A DNA stretch of 37,359 nucleotides from Parafrankia discariae (GCF_000373365.1 NZ_KB891243.1:1-37359), one strand, 5' to 3'; shown: positions 26,677 through 35,385, counted from the stretch's first letter. Notes: generated by a model from the letters alone, not told the origin. Program-made: numbers and translations.

Positions 26677-28347
26677 CTACTGCTGCTTCCAGACGTCGTT
26701 GAGCTTCAAGAAGCTCTCCGACGTGAAGGCGAAGCCGTGGACCTGGCCGCTGACCCCGGCGAACTGCACCCGCTCGAACTGCGGGAACGACACGCCCTGG
26801 TCGATGAGCAGGTTCTGCAGGTCGGCGTAGCCCTGCTTAATCGTCTCCGGGTCGGTGGTCTGCGCCGCCTTGGCGAACAGCCCGGTGAGCTCCGTCAGGG
26901 TCTCCGGGGTCGTCGCGTTCGTCGCGAGTGCCTTGGAGTTGGCGTGGGCCGGGTCGAGGATGAACTGCAGCGCGCCCGGGTCGGCCCGGGTGAAGTAGCT
27001 GCTGGCGAGGTCGTAGTCGCCGTTCTTGTACTTCGCGGGAAGCTCGGCCGTCGTCGTGGTGTCGAGCACGAGGTCGATGCCGACCTGCTTGAGCTGGTCC
27101 TGGATGAGCTCGGCGCCGACGTTGAACGTGGTGGTCGGCGTCTTCAGCGTGAGCTTCTGGCTGTCCTTGTAGCGGTAGCCGTCGGGGCCGAGCTTCCAGC
27201 CGGCCTCGTCGAGGAGCTTGCCCGCGCCCGCGGGGTCGTGGCGGAGCTTGTCGGCCTGCGACACGAAGTACGGCGTCGTCGAGTCGAAGGCGCCGGAGAC
27301 GACCGGGTAGTCGGCGCCGAACACCGTCTTGGCGTAGCTCTCGAGGTCGAACGCCTTGTACAGCGCCTTGCGGACGTTGAGGTCGGCCAGCGGGCGCCCC
27401 GCGGTCACGTTGGGGAAGAACACCGACGCCGGGCCCGGCAGCGGCCGGGACTCCACGGTGTCACCCGACTTCGTGATCAGCTCGCGGTCCTCGACCGTGA
27501 ACGGGTTACGCGGCCAGGCGATGTCGACGGCGCCGCTGAGCAGGTTGCCGGTGCGCACGCTGTCCTCGGCGACATAGCTGAACTCGACGGTGTCGAGGTG
27601 GGCCTCGCCGGTGTTCTCCGACAGCGCCGAGCCCCAGGCGTAGCCCGGCCGCCGCTTCAGGACGGTGAGCTCGTTGGGCTTGTAGCTGGCGAGGGTGAAG
27701 GCGCCGGAGCCGATGTAGCCGCCGAGGCAGCGCTCCTTGCTCGTCTTCTGGTACGAGGCCGGTGAGATGATCGCCAGGTTGGTCGTCGAGGTGGCCTGAA
27801 GGAACGAGGCGTTCGGCGTCGAGAAGACGATCTTGACGGTGCTCGGGTCGACGACCTCGCTGTGGTCGTAGCCGAGGATGTAGCTGGCGCCGTAGGCCGT
27901 GCCCCCGGTCTCCGCCACGACGGCCTTGTCGCCGTCGAAGTTGGCCTTGACCGCCGCGGCGTCGAGCGGGGTGCCGTCGCTGAACGTGACCCCGTCACGC
28001 AGGTGGAAGGTGTACTCCCTGCCGTCCGCGCTGATCTCCCACTTCTCGGCGAGCCAGGGCTTGATCTCGCCGGTCTTGGGGTCCTGGTCGGTCAGCGAGT
28101 CGGCGACGTTGCGGATGACGGTGCGGTGCTCGATCCAGTAGGTCTGGAACGGGTCGAGGCAGGTGAACGTCGGGTTGTCCGGGAAGAACGCGACTTTCAG
28201 GGTGCCGCCGGCGACCGGCGCTCCGGCGATGTCGTTGGCGGCGCCGTCGTCACCGGAGGAGCCGCACGCGCTCAGGCCCAGTGCGGCCGTGACGGCCAGG
28301 GCCGTGGCGATGAGGCCGGGCCGGGGCGAGCGAAGGCGTCGTTTCAT
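26677..28347 (-). CDS. family 5 extracellular solute-binding lipoprotein, 556 aa
   Basis: ATG 28347 begins a Tat/Sec-like basic N-terminus (MKRRLRSPRPG), a hydrophobic helix and lipobox LSAC (Cys near residue 27). The mature protein has the peptide/nickel-binding (SBP_bac_5) fold: GGTLKVAFFPDNPTF, LAEKWEISADGREYTFHLRDGVTFSDGTPLDAAAVKANFD and RKALYKAFDLESYAKTVFG. It captures the substrate outside the membrane and delivers it to the two permeases. The operon context (SsuD-like and acyl-CoA-dehydrogenase-like flavoenzymes, Cys leader peptide) points to an organosulfur compound instead of a peptide (inference). Confidence 0.94.
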   Translation of the reverse strand: MKRRLRSPRPGLIATALAVTAALGLSACGSSGDDGAANDIAGAPVAGGTLKVAFFPDNPTFTCLDPFQTYWIEHRTVIRNVADSLTDQDPKTGEIKPWLAEKWEISADGREYTFHLRDGVTFSDGTPLDAAAVKANFDGDKAVVAETGGTAYGASYILGYDHSEVVDPSTVKIVFSTPNASFLQATSTTNLAIISPASYQKTSKERCLGGYIGSGAFTLASYKPNELTVLKRRPGYAWGSALSENTGEAHLDTVEFSYVAEDSVRTGNLLSGAVDIAWPRNPFTVEDRELITKSGDTVESRPLPGPASVFFPNVTAGRPLADLNVRKALYKAFDLESYAKTVFGADYPVVSGAFDSTTPYFVSQADKLRHDPAGAGKLLDEAGWKLGPDGYRYKDSQKLTLKTPTTTFNVGAELIQDQLKQVGIDLVLDTTTTAELPAKYKNGDYDLASSYFTRADPGALQFILDPAHANSKALATNATTPETLTELTGLFAKAAQTTDPETIKQGYADLQNLLIDQGVSFPQFERVQFAGVSGQVHGFAFTSESFLKLNDVWKQQ

Positions 28348-28402
28348 CGATTCGTTTCTTTTCTTTCTCGAGGGATGGAACGGGATCGGGTTGTCGTCGG
28401 GA

Positions 28403-29590
28403 CTACTGGCCGAGCAGCCGGCGGCCGGCGGCGAGCAGGGCGGTGTCCTCCTGCGGCGGGTGGACCCGCACGCACAGGACGTCGCGGAGCAGGCGCTCGA
28501 ACGGCTGGTGCCGGGTGAGCGCCGGGTTGCCCAGCGCGGCGACCGCGGTGTTGACCGCGGCGATCGCCGAGCGGGCGATCTGGATCTTCAGCAGCGACAG
28601 CTGCGGCAGGTGCGTGGTGTCGCCCGCCTCGGCGCGCAGGAGCGCGCCGAACAGAAGGGTCTCGGCCTGGGCGATCTGCGCGTCGATCTCCCCCGCGACG
28701 ACCTGGATGCGTTCGGTCGTCGCGATCGGGCGGCCGAGGGCGGTGGGCACCCGCTCGCGGGTGAACCGCGTGAAGGCGGTGCGAGCCGCCCGGGCGACGC
28801 CGACGTAGAGCGCCGGGTGGCCGAAGCCGCCGATACCCGCCGCCGCGGCCGGGTCCCGGTACACACCGTCGGGACCGCGCGGGATCTCGACGAACGCCTC
28901 GACCGGCAGCCGGACGTCCTCGTACCTGACGTCATGGGTGTTGGACGCCCGCAGGCCGAGGTGGTCCCACGTGTCGACCCAGGCGATCCCGGGCAGGTCG
29001 CCCGGGACGATCACGTGGCCGACGCGGGGATGCGCCGGGTCGCCGGCGGGCTCGTCGGCGACCGCCCACACGAGGTGGTAGGCGAGCGCGGTGCCGCCGG
29101 TCGCGTACGCCTTGTGGCCGTTGAGCACCCAGCCGTCGGCGGTGCGGGTCGCCGTCGTCGTCGGCAGGCCGCCGCGGGCCGGGGCGCCGAGCTCGGGTTC
29201 GGCGCGGACGGCGTTGGCGAGCGTCGGCCCCTCCGCGCTGCGGCGCAGGAAGTCGGCGTAGTACGCCTCGGGCCAGTGGCCGGCCGCGGCCTGCGCCTGG
29301 TGGGTGCCGAGGTTGTTGGCGGCGAGCAGCGCGACGGACGCGTCGCCCTCGCCGAGGGCGACGAGGATGCGGGCGGTGTCCACGAGCCCGAGGCCGGGCC
29401 CGCCGTACCGCGGGCCCACGGTCGCGGTCAGCAGCCCGGCGCGGTGCGCGGCCGCCAGGCCCCGGACCGGGATCTCGCCCGTGCGGTCGTACGCCGGCGC
29501 GACCGCGGCGATCTCGTCCGTGACGGCCGCCAGCGCCTCCGGGGACAGGTCGGGGCGGATCAGCTCGGGGGTGCGCACCGCCGTCGTCAT
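28403..29590 (-). CDS. acyl-CoA-dehydrogenase-fold flavoenzyme (DszC/SfnC-like), 395 aa
   Basis: ATG 29590 overlaps the monooxygenase stop by 4 bp. Fold features: YGGPGLGLVDTARILVALGEGDASVALLAANNLGTHQAQ, LNGHKAYATGGTALAYHLVWA, TWDHLGLRASNTHDVRYEDVRLP and a helical C-terminus ending in AALGNPALTRHQPFERLLRDV. It lacks the usual acyl-CoA-dehydrogenase catalytic Glu context and resembles the group that includes DszC, SfnC-like proteins and other reduced-flavin N-/S-monooxygenases. In sulfur-assimilation operons such proteins accompany SsuD/SfnG-type enzymes. No flavin reductase is encoded nearby, so FMNH2 would have to come from elsewhere. It should act in the cytoplasm on the imported organosulfur compound or an intermediate. 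Confidence 0.85.
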   Translation of the reverse strand: MTTAVRTPELIRPDLSPEALAAVTDEIAAVAPAYDRTGEIPVRGLAAAHRAGLLTATVGPRYGGPGLGLVDTARILVALGEGDASVALLAANNLGTHQAQAAAGHWPEAYYADFLRRSAEGPTLANAVRAEPELGAPARGGLPTTTATRTADGWVLNGHKAYATGGTALAYHLVWAVADEPAGDPAHPRVGHVIVPGDLPGIAWVDTWDHLGLRASNTHDVRYEDVRLPVEAFVEIPRGPDGVYRDPAAAAGIGGFGHPALYVGVARAARTAFTRFTRERVPTALGRPIATTERIQVVAGEIDAQIAQAETLLFGALLRAEAGDTTHLPQLSLLKIQIARSAIAAVNTAVAALGNPALTRHQPFERLLRDVLCVRVHPPQEDTALLAAGRRLLGQ

Positions 29591-30789
29591 CGCGGGCCGG
29601 CCAGCGCGGCGGGGTCGAAATTGGGGGCGAGGGCGCCGGGGTGGGCGTCCTGCAGTGTGCCGCGCTGCCCGGTGGCGGCGCGGTGCGCCAGCTCCTGGCG
29701 GACGAGGGGCAGGATGTGCCGGCCGTAGTCGACGGCGTCGGCGAGGGTGTCGTAGCCACGGATCGAGACCAGACTGGCACCCTGGTCGACGTAGTCGAGG
29801 ATGGCGGCGGCGACCGTCTCCGGGCTGCCGACGAGGGCGGTGGAGGCACCGGCCGCGTTGGTCGCGGCCGCGGTGCGGGTCCACAGCGCGCGGTCGTAGA
29901 CCTCGGCCCGCTGGGCGAACTCCAGCGCGCGCTGCGAGCCGACGTTCTGCGGCGAGCCGGTGAGGAAGCGCGCGGGATGACCGCCCGCGTTGTACGTCTT
30001 CTCGATCTTCGCGACGTAGTCGAAGGCCTTGCGCCAGGCGAGGTCGTCCGTCTTGGCGATGATCGGGCGGAAGGTCACCCAGATGCGCGGCCGGTCGGTG
30101 CGCCCGGCCGCGGCGGCGATCGCGTTGACCCGGTCGATCTCCGAGCGCAGGTCGGCCAGCGGCTCGCCCCAGAAGCTGAAGATGTCCGCCTTGGCCCCGC
30201 CGACCTGGAACGCGGCGTCGGACTGGCCGCCGATCGAGATCGGGATGGTGTCGCCGTACGGCCGGAAGCCCGGACCGAACTCGTCGAACTTGTAGAACTC
30301 GCCCTCGTGGCTGAACGGGCTGGTCTCCGACCAGGACCGGCGCAGCAGGTCGATGTACTCCGAGGTGCGCGCGTAGCGGCGGTCCTTCGGCAGGTAGTCG
30401 CCGTGCCGCGCCTGCTCGGCGTCGTTGCCGCCGGAGATCAGGTGGACGACGGCGCGGCCCTCGGTGAGCTGGTCGAGGGTGGCCAGCTTCTGCGCCCCCA
30501 CCTGCGGGATCGTGGTGTTCGGCCGCAGCGCGACGATCGGGCGGAGGTTCTCGGTGAGCTGGCCGACGGCCGCGGCGATGACGAACGAGTCGGCGCTGTT
30601 CGAGCCGTAGGGGAGCAGGGTGTAGTTGTAGCCCGCCTCCTCGAGCGAGCGAACGTACCTGCGGAAGTACGGCAGGTCGATGCCCCGGCTCGGCACGGGA
30701 TTCAGCTCGGTCGACGGGTTGAGATGCGACAGGCTGATGAACTCGACCTGTGAGGACGCGGTCGCGGGGATCTCCGTCGGACTGGTCAT
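29587..30789 (-). CDS. LLM-class FMNH2-dependent monooxygenase, SsuD-like, 400 aa
   Basis: ATG 30789 is chosen because AAAGGA precedes it by seven bases; an in-frame GTG at 30816 would add nine residues. The protein follows alkanesulfonate monooxygenase SsuD closely in pattern: LRPNTTIPQVGAQKLATLDQLTEGRAVVHLISGG, then RYARTSEYIDLLRRSW, FRPYGDTIPISIGGQSDAAF and FSFWGEPLADL. SsuD oxidises alkanesulfonates to aldehyde and sulfite with reduced flavin. Here it is the first gene of an operon with a DszC/SfnC-like enzyme and a peptide-type importer, downstream of a Cys leader ORF, so release of sulfur from an imported sulfonate or sulfone is the likely role (inference). Confidence 0.88.
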   Translation of the reverse strand: MTSPTEIPATASSQVEFISLSHLNPSTELNPVPSRGIDLPYFRRYVRSLEEAGYNYTLLPYGSNSADSFVIAAAVGQLTENLRPIVALRPNTTIPQVGAQKLATLDQLTEGRAVVHLISGGNDAEQARHGDYLPKDRRYARTSEYIDLLRRSWSETSPFSHEGEFYKFDEFGPGFRPYGDTIPISIGGQSDAAFQVGGAKADIFSFWGEPLADLRSEIDRVNAIAAAAGRTDRPRIWVTFRPIIAKTDDLAWRKAFDYVAKIEKTYNAGGHPARFLTGSPQNVGSQRALEFAQRAEVYDRALWTRTAAATNAAGASTALVGSPETVAAAILDYVDQGASLVSIRGYDTLADAVDYGRHILPLVRQELAHRAATGQRGTLQDAHPGALAPNFDPAALAGPR

Positions 30790-31052
30790 GCCAGGGTCCT
30801 TTCGATGCAGCTTCACGTGCGCGGGCGGTTCCGGTGCGCGACGGGTCAGGCGCGCGCGGAACGGCTCCGATGCGGTCCTGGACGGGTCCAGGTCGGGCCG
30901 GCGGCGGGTGTCAGGGGTGATCGACGGGAACGCGGCCGGCGGCCACGCACGGAGAGACAGGCCTGCCGGCGGCCGGGTGGACGGGGGAACCGGCAGACCG
31001 GCTCACGGGTGCGCCGATGCCCGGGACCGGAGAGCGCCATCCGGTGACCGAC

Positions 31053-31100
31053 CGCGGATCGGCGGGATCAGGCCCACGGGCCGGAGCGCGCCGATCCGCG
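31053..31100 (-). promoter_or_regulatory. 12-bp hairpin in the operon leader, candidate attenuator
   Basis: CGCGGATCGGCG (31053-31064) is exactly complementary to CGCCGATCCGCG (31089-31100); GGCCC/GGGCC (31071-31082) forms a nested inner stem. It lies between the leader-peptide stop (31231) and the SsuD-like start (30789). Position suits a transcription-attenuation or Rho-linked control hairpin. There is no U-run. Confidence 0.5.
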
Positions 31101-31230
31101 TCACAGCCGCGGCGCGAACACGGTCAGGACAGTCGGGAGCGAGGGGACGGGCAGGCGGTGCCGGTGGCAGATCCGGCCGCTGCGACGCGCCGGACGTCGT
31201 GTCGTGGTGTGGCTGGCTGTCGCGGGCCGC

Positions 31231-31314
31231 TCAGCGGGGGCGACAGCAGGCGGTGGTGAGGAGACCGAAATCGACGAACCGCCGACGGGTCAGCACCGAC
31301 CGGGCGGTTGGCAC
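31231..31314 (-). CDS. cysteine-containing leader peptide, 27 aa
   Basis: A minus-strand ORF from GTG 31314 (or in-frame GTG 31296) to TGA 31233-31231. It contains LTRRRFVDFGLLTTACCRPR at its end. This matches the small leader peptides found ahead of sulfur-assimilation genes in actinobacteria, whose common form is a basic stretch, a (H/F)VD(L/F) core and Cys codons just before the stop (consensus about LTxRRHVDLxRxxxAxC). Two adjacent Cys codons (TGC TGT) lie four codons before the stop. Ribosome stalling there under Cys shortage would be expected to alter downstream structure. The start codon has no obvious Shine-Dalgarno sequence. It lies 440 nt upstream of the SsuD-like gene on the same strand. 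Confidence 0.75.
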   Translation of the reverse strand: MPTARSVLTRRRFVDFGLLTTACCRPR

Positions 31315-31399
31315 GCGCGTCGCGTACCGACGCCGTGTGGCGTCGCGCGCCGTGCACGGACCGTACGCGCCCGTGCCCAGGTTCCCCGACATGTCCATC

Positions 31400-31428
31400 A
31401 GAATGGTGGAGAATATGAATGCTGTCCA
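31400..31428 (-). promoter_or_regulatory. candidate promoter of leader peptide and SsuD-like operon
   Basis: Minus strand: TGGACA (31428-31423), 17-bp spacer, CATTCT (31405-31400). The -35 box matches TTGACA at five of six positions; the -10 is weaker. It lies in the AT-rich patch and predicts a start about 80 nt before the leader ORF. Confidence 0.45.
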
Positions 31429-31566
31429 GCGTTGAGTTGCGATCGAACCGATCCGGATACGCGATAGATCGTTTATGGTGATGCAGGTGGTGGGGTTGGG
31501 AGCCGGTTCGGCCTGGAGCCCGGCCGGGGGTGTTCAGGGGGCAGGGGCGTCCGGGACACTCGCGGT

Positions 31567-32487
31567 ATGGCGACCCGCCACCCCGTGCCGCGGCAACCTT
31601 CGGTGACGATCGCCGTCCTCGGCAGCGCGAACATGGACCTGGTGGTCCGCCAGCCGCGGCTGGCCCGCCCCGGCGAGACGCTGTTCGGCTCCTCGTTCAC
31701 GGCCGTCCCCGGGGGCAAGGGCCTCAACCAGGCGGTCGCGGCGGCCCGCGCGGGCGGCCGGGTCCGGTTCGCGGGAGCCGTCGGCGACGACCAGTTCGGG
31801 GCCGCGCTCCGCGCGCGGCTGGCCGCCGACGGGATCGACACCGCGGCGCTGGCGACGGTCGGAGCACCGACGGGAGTCGCGGCGGTCTCCGTCGTCGACG
31901 GAGGCGAGAACAGCATCGTCGTCGTCCCCGGAGCGAACCATGCTGTCATGGCCCTGGACGACGCCACCCGCGACCTGATCGCGCGGTCCGGGCTTCTCGT
32001 CACGCAGTTCGAGCGGCCGCTGGGCCTGGTCGGGGAGGCCCTGGCAGCCGCCCGTGCCAGCGGTGTCACCACGGTGCTCACCCCGGCGCCCGTCCTGCCC
32101 GCCCCCGCGGACCTGCTGGAGCTTGTCGACATCCTCGTCCCCAACGCGACGGAGGCCTGCGAGCTGGCCGGGACCGACGACGAGACGGCTGCCGCCCGCG
32201 CGCTGAGCCGGACCGCCGGAACCGTGGTGATGACCCGCGGCCCGCGCGGCGTCCTCGTGGCCCGCGGTGGCGCCGTGCTGGCGGAGGTGCCCGCGCGCCA
32301 GGTCGAAGCGGTCGACACCACGGCCGCCGGCGACACCCTCGCCGGGGTCATGGCGTCGGTGCTGGCGGCCGGGCAGGGTCTTGAGCGCGCGGTGCGGGTG
32401 GCGGTCACCGCGGCGTCGATCGCGGTGACCCGCCCGGGTGCCTCCGTCTCCATGCCCACCCGGGCTGAGATCGCCGCACTGCTCTGA
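31567..32487 (+). CDS. rbsK: ribokinase, PfkB family, 306 aa
   Basis: ATG 31567; no strong ribosome site is visible, so the transcript may be leaderless or weakly translated. PfkB motifs: VLGSANMDLVVRQPRLARPGETL, PGGKGLNQAVAAAR (signature 1) and DTTAAGDTLAG with catalytic Asp256, the same DTTAAGDT form as Escherichia coli ribokinase. It should phosphorylate D-ribose, or a related sugar, at O5. No ribose transporter or LacI-type regulator accompanies it, so it is probably a stand-alone salvage enzyme. A different PfkB sugar or nucleoside kinase is the alternative. Confidence 0.87.
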   Translation: MATRHPVPRQPSVTIAVLGSANMDLVVRQPRLARPGETLFGSSFTAVPGGKGLNQAVAAARAGGRVRFAGAVGDDQFGAALRARLAADGIDTAALATVGAPTGVAAVSVVDGGENSIVVVPGANHAVMALDDATRDLIARSGLLVTQFERPLGLVGEALAAARASGVTTVLTPAPVLPAPADLLELVDILVPNATEACELAGTDDETAAARALSRTAGTVVMTRGPRGVLVARGGAVLAEVPARQVEAVDTTAAGDTLAGVMASVLAAGQGLERAVRVAVTAASIAVTRPGASVSMPTRAEIAALL

Positions 32488-32560
32488 GACCGGCACGCTC
32501 CATCGCCGCGTGTCCCATCACCGTCCGGCCCATCACCGTGTGCGGGTCACCGCCTGCGGG

Positions 32561-32794
32561 TCACGGCTGCGCCGTCCACTCGGCGCCGCAGGCCGTGCAG
32601 GTCTGGACCATGGTGCGGCTGAGCGAGCCGGCCCGGCGGGTGACGAGCGCGTCGGCCGGATGCGGGCACGGCTCGGTGCGGGCGGGGGCCGGGCCCGGGC
32701 CGGTGGGGGCCGCGCCCGGTGTCGGGCCCGGCGCCTTCCGAGTCCGCCGCTGCAGGGAGGCCAGGGAGGTGAGGACCTGCCGCCAGGCGGTCAC
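32561..32794 (-). CDS. small zinc-ribbon-like protein, 77 aa
   Basis: The frame from GTG 32794 (GAGG seven bases upstream) reads VTAWRQVLTSLASLQRRTRK, a Pro-rich linker, then PCPHPADALVTRRAGSLSRTMVQTCTACGAEWTAQP. CPH plus CTAC gives a Cys/His set typical of small zinc ribbons, and the sequence lacks the Arg/Pro shadow character of competing frames. It is convergent with the ribokinase gene, 188 bp from the polymerase-like gene and in the same direction. Function unknown. The 32795-32982 gap shows nothing further. Confidence 0.6.
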   Translation of the reverse strand: MTAWRQVLTSLASLQRRTRKAPGPTPGAAPTGPGPAPARTEPCPHPADALVTRRAGSLSRTMVQTCTACGAEWTAQP

Positions 32795-32982
32795 GAGGTG
32801 GCCTCGGGCGTGAGTCGCACCAGGGCCGAAGGGCAGTTCGTCACCTCCCCAACGTCCCACATGGGTGAGACCGGGCCGGAACGCAGCGCCGAGGCCATAC
32901 AGTCGCCTTCCGGTCACCTCGCCGGGCACTGTGCCAGGTCGCGGAGGGTTTATCCCGACTTGCGGTGCGCCGCGAGCGGCGG

Positions 32983-34908
32983 TCAGCCCTTGGCATCGGA
33001 CCACCGCCGGACAACCGCGATGTCGACGACGAAACGGACGCCGCTGCCGGCGGCCCAGTATCCGGCGGTGGCGTCCAGCGCCCGGCGGGTCGCCTGCGCG
33101 GCCGCCTCCGCCCGCGCGGCCGGCACGTGCAGCAGCAGCTCGTCGTGCAGGCAGAGGACGATCGCGCCGCCGAGCGGGGCGATCGACTGGCGCACCGTCA
33201 CCGCCCACGCCTTGAACAGCTCGGCGGCCGCGCCCTGCACGACGGCGTTGCGCGCGAACCGGCCCCAGGCCGTGCCCACCCTGTTCTCGTCGGCGGCGTC
33301 GCCGACCGCGGCGAACCGCAGCGGGATCCGCCGCCCGCCGAACGTCCGCAGCGGCGCTGGCGCCGCCGGCGACGCCGGTCGAGTCGCGCCCGACGGGTTC
33401 GGCGCGGGCCGGCCCAGGGCGGCGGCCCGGCCCGTGGCGTCGGCGGCGTCCAGGTACGCCAGCGCGACCGGGTACGTCTCGCGCATCTGCCGCAGGGCCT
33501 GGCCGGCGACGCCGGTCGTCTGCCCGTACATCGCGGCGAGCACCGCGACCTTCGCCGTCGGCCGGTCGACGCCGAGGCTGGCCGCGACCGGGGCGTAGAG
33601 ATCGTCCTGGTGGGTCGCCCGGGTCAGCTCCGGGTCGCCGGAGACCACGGCCAGCACCCGCGGCTCGATCTGGCCGAGGTCGGCCCGGACGAACCGGTAC
33701 CCGGGCTCGGCGATCACCACGACCCGCAGGTCGGCCGGCAGGTTGTGCAGGCCGGCGGCCGCGGTCATCCGGCCGGCGGCGCCGTCGCTGCCGTGCCACT
33801 CGCCCCGCAGCCGGCCGTCGGCGCCGACATGGGTGTCGAGCCACCGGTAGCCGTAGGTCGTCGCGATCCGCTCGGCCCTGCGCCAGGTGAGCAGCGCCTC
33901 GACGACCGGGTGCACGCCGCGCAGCGCGCTCAGCCGGCCCGAGCGGGTGTCCGGCACGTCGATGCCCACCGTGGCGAGCGCGGACCGCACCGCCGCCGGG
34001 TTACGCAGGTCGACCGACGTACCGAGATGGCGCAGGACGGGGGCGTCCCGGGCCCGCCGGGCCGCCGTGATCGCGGCGTCGCCGTGCGGCCGGGGCCCGA
34101 CGGCGGCGGCGATCGTCGCCTCGGCGGTCTGGCGGTCCACCGGCAGGCCGTCCCGTCGCAGCTCGCGGGCGAGGAGCTCGGCGCCGGACTCGGCCCGCGC
34201 GGTCAGGACGGCCAGCGGGAGCCCGGCCGGCCGGGCCCGCGGGTCGGGCAGCGCGCGCAGTGCCTCCTCCTGGGTGGCCGTGACGGTGAGGGCCAGCTGG
34301 GCGAGCCGGCCCGCCCGGGCCAGCCGGGCACCGGTGCCACCCGGGCCGGCACCGCGCAGCGTCTCCTCGGCCCAGCCGGCCCGGAGCTGGCCGTCCGGGC
34401 CGATCGGGTCGTCGGCCGCGCCGGCGTCCGGGCCGCCCGGATGATCGACCAGCGCGAGCAGGTCGAGCTGGCCGTCGGCGCGGGGCCGGGGCGGCGCGGG
34501 CGGGAGCGGCAGGCCGCGCGCGCCGGCCCAGACCGCCGCCGGATCATCCCGGTGCCCCCCGTGCAGGACGCGGTGCGCCGCGGCGAGATCCCAGCACACG
34601 GCGGGGAGGGGAGCCCGCCCGCCACCGGCGCCGGTGGCCGCGTCCCCGCCGGCGCCCGGCGTGGCCAGCAGGGCCCCGGTGCCGTGCGCCGACCACCAGA
34701 CCCACCGGGGGCGGAGGGCGTGTTCCACCTCGGCCAGGACGGCGGCGGGGTCGGCGGGCCGGGCCCAGACCGCACCGGCGCACGCCAGCGCCACCCCGAC
34801 ACCCGAGACCGGGACCACCGCCACCAGGGCGCCCCGCCCCACCCCGGCCGCCCGCAGCGCGGCCACGGCGCCGGCCGGCGTGCCGGCGGGAGGGGAGACG
34901 GGGACCAC
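32983..34908 (-). CDS. family A DNA polymerase-like protein (bifunctional 3'-5' exonuclease/polymerase type), about 641 aa
   Basis: GTG 34908 is chosen because AGAGGA lies seven bases upstream. The N-terminal 170 residues are a divergent exonuclease-like region (VCWDLAAAHRVLHGG; ARGLPLPP). The C-terminal palm and fingers keep polymerase I motifs: motif A RADLGQIEPRVLAVVSGD (Asp410), motif B RPTAKVAVLAAMYG and motif C CLHDELLLHV (His588-Asp589-Glu590). AGRMTAAAGLHNLP is the RxxSxxPNxQN-equivalent. It lacks the 5' nuclease of PolA and has Ala/Pro-rich insertions (APNPSGATRPASPAAPAP). Such proteins are widespread in actinobacteria beside the main PolA and are thought to act in repair. It stands alone here. 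Confidence 0.85.
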   Translation of the reverse strand: MVPVSPPAGTPAGAVAALRAAGVGRGALVAVVPVSGVGVALACAGAVWARPADPAAVLAEVEHALRPRWVWWSAHGTGALLATPGAGGDAATGAGGGRAPLPAVCWDLAAAHRVLHGGHRDDPAAVWAGARGLPLPPAPPRPRADGQLDLLALVDHPGGPDAGAADDPIGPDGQLRAGWAEETLRGAGPGGTGARLARAGRLAQLALTVTATQEEALRALPDPRARPAGLPLAVLTARAESGAELLARELRRDGLPVDRQTAEATIAAAVGPRPHGDAAITAARRARDAPVLRHLGTSVDLRNPAAVRSALATVGIDVPDTRSGRLSALRGVHPVVEALLTWRRAERIATTYGYRWLDTHVGADGRLRGEWHGSDGAAGRMTAAAGLHNLPADLRVVVIAEPGYRFVRADLGQIEPRVLAVVSGDPELTRATHQDDLYAPVAASLGVDRPTAKVAVLAAMYGQTTGVAGQALRQMRETYPVALAYLDAADATGRAAALGRPAPNPSGATRPASPAAPAPLRTFGGRRIPLRFAAVGDAADENRVGTAWGRFARNAVVQGAAAELFKAWAVTVRQSIAPLGGAIVLCLHDELLLHVPAARAEAAAQATRRALDATAGYWAAGSGVRFVVDIAVVRRWSDAKG

Positions 34909-35003
34909 GCGGTCATCCTCTCCCGGCCCACCGACAGGTGGGCAGGTCGGTGCCAACAGGGCGATCGGACGGTTCCGCGACCGAAAGCGGGGGGTCAGCG
35001 GCG

Positions 35004-35377
35004 ATGGGTGACACCGAGGTCGGGGCGGCCGGCGGGACCTCGTTCCTCAGATTCGTCAGCGCCAGCGTGAGCCCGCCGGATCCGCGGACCGACATCCCCA
35101 CTCGGCCCGGATGCACGACTACTACCTGGGCGGGAAGGACAACTTCCCGGCGGACCGGGAGACGGCCGAGCAGGCGCTGGCGGCCTTCCCGAACCTGCGG
35201 CTCTACGCCCGGCAGAACCGGGCGTTCCTGCACCGGGCGGTCGCGCACGTGACGGCGACGGCCGGGGTGACCCAGTTCCTGGACATCGGCACCGGCATCC
35301 CCACCAACCCGAGCCTGCACGAGACCGCCCAGCGGTTCGAACCGGCGGCGCGCGTGCTCTACGTCGACAACGACCCG
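35004..35377 (+). pseudogene. truncated, frameshifted SAM-dependent methyltransferase (DUF574 type)
   Basis: ATG 35004 opens MGDTEVGAAGG...DPRTDIPTRP. A frameshift near 35107-35111 then switches to MHDYYLGGKDNFPADRETAE, RQNRAFLHRAV and FLDIGTGIPTNPSLHE. Family members keep these parts in one frame (DxxxPxxARMxDYxLGGKDNFxxDR). Homology stops after VLYVDNDP at about 35377, before the substrate-binding half; a different gene set starts within 10 bp. This looks like an insertion into a methyltransferase gene that has since decayed, or the reverse order. Confidence 0.8.
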
Positions 35378-35385
35378 TCGACCCC

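Larger units (their letters stand above)
30790..31566. other. 780-bp region: long 5' leader of the sulfur-type operon and divergent promoters
   Basis: Large open frames here are Arg-rich shadows. It contains the leftward promoter candidate (31400-31428), the 27-codon leader ORF (31231-31314) and the hairpin at 31053-31100, so the operon mRNA would carry a leader of about 600 nt. The AT-richer segment 31385-31480 should also hold the rightward ribokinase promoter; no clear boxes could be assigned for it. Confidence 0.6.
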
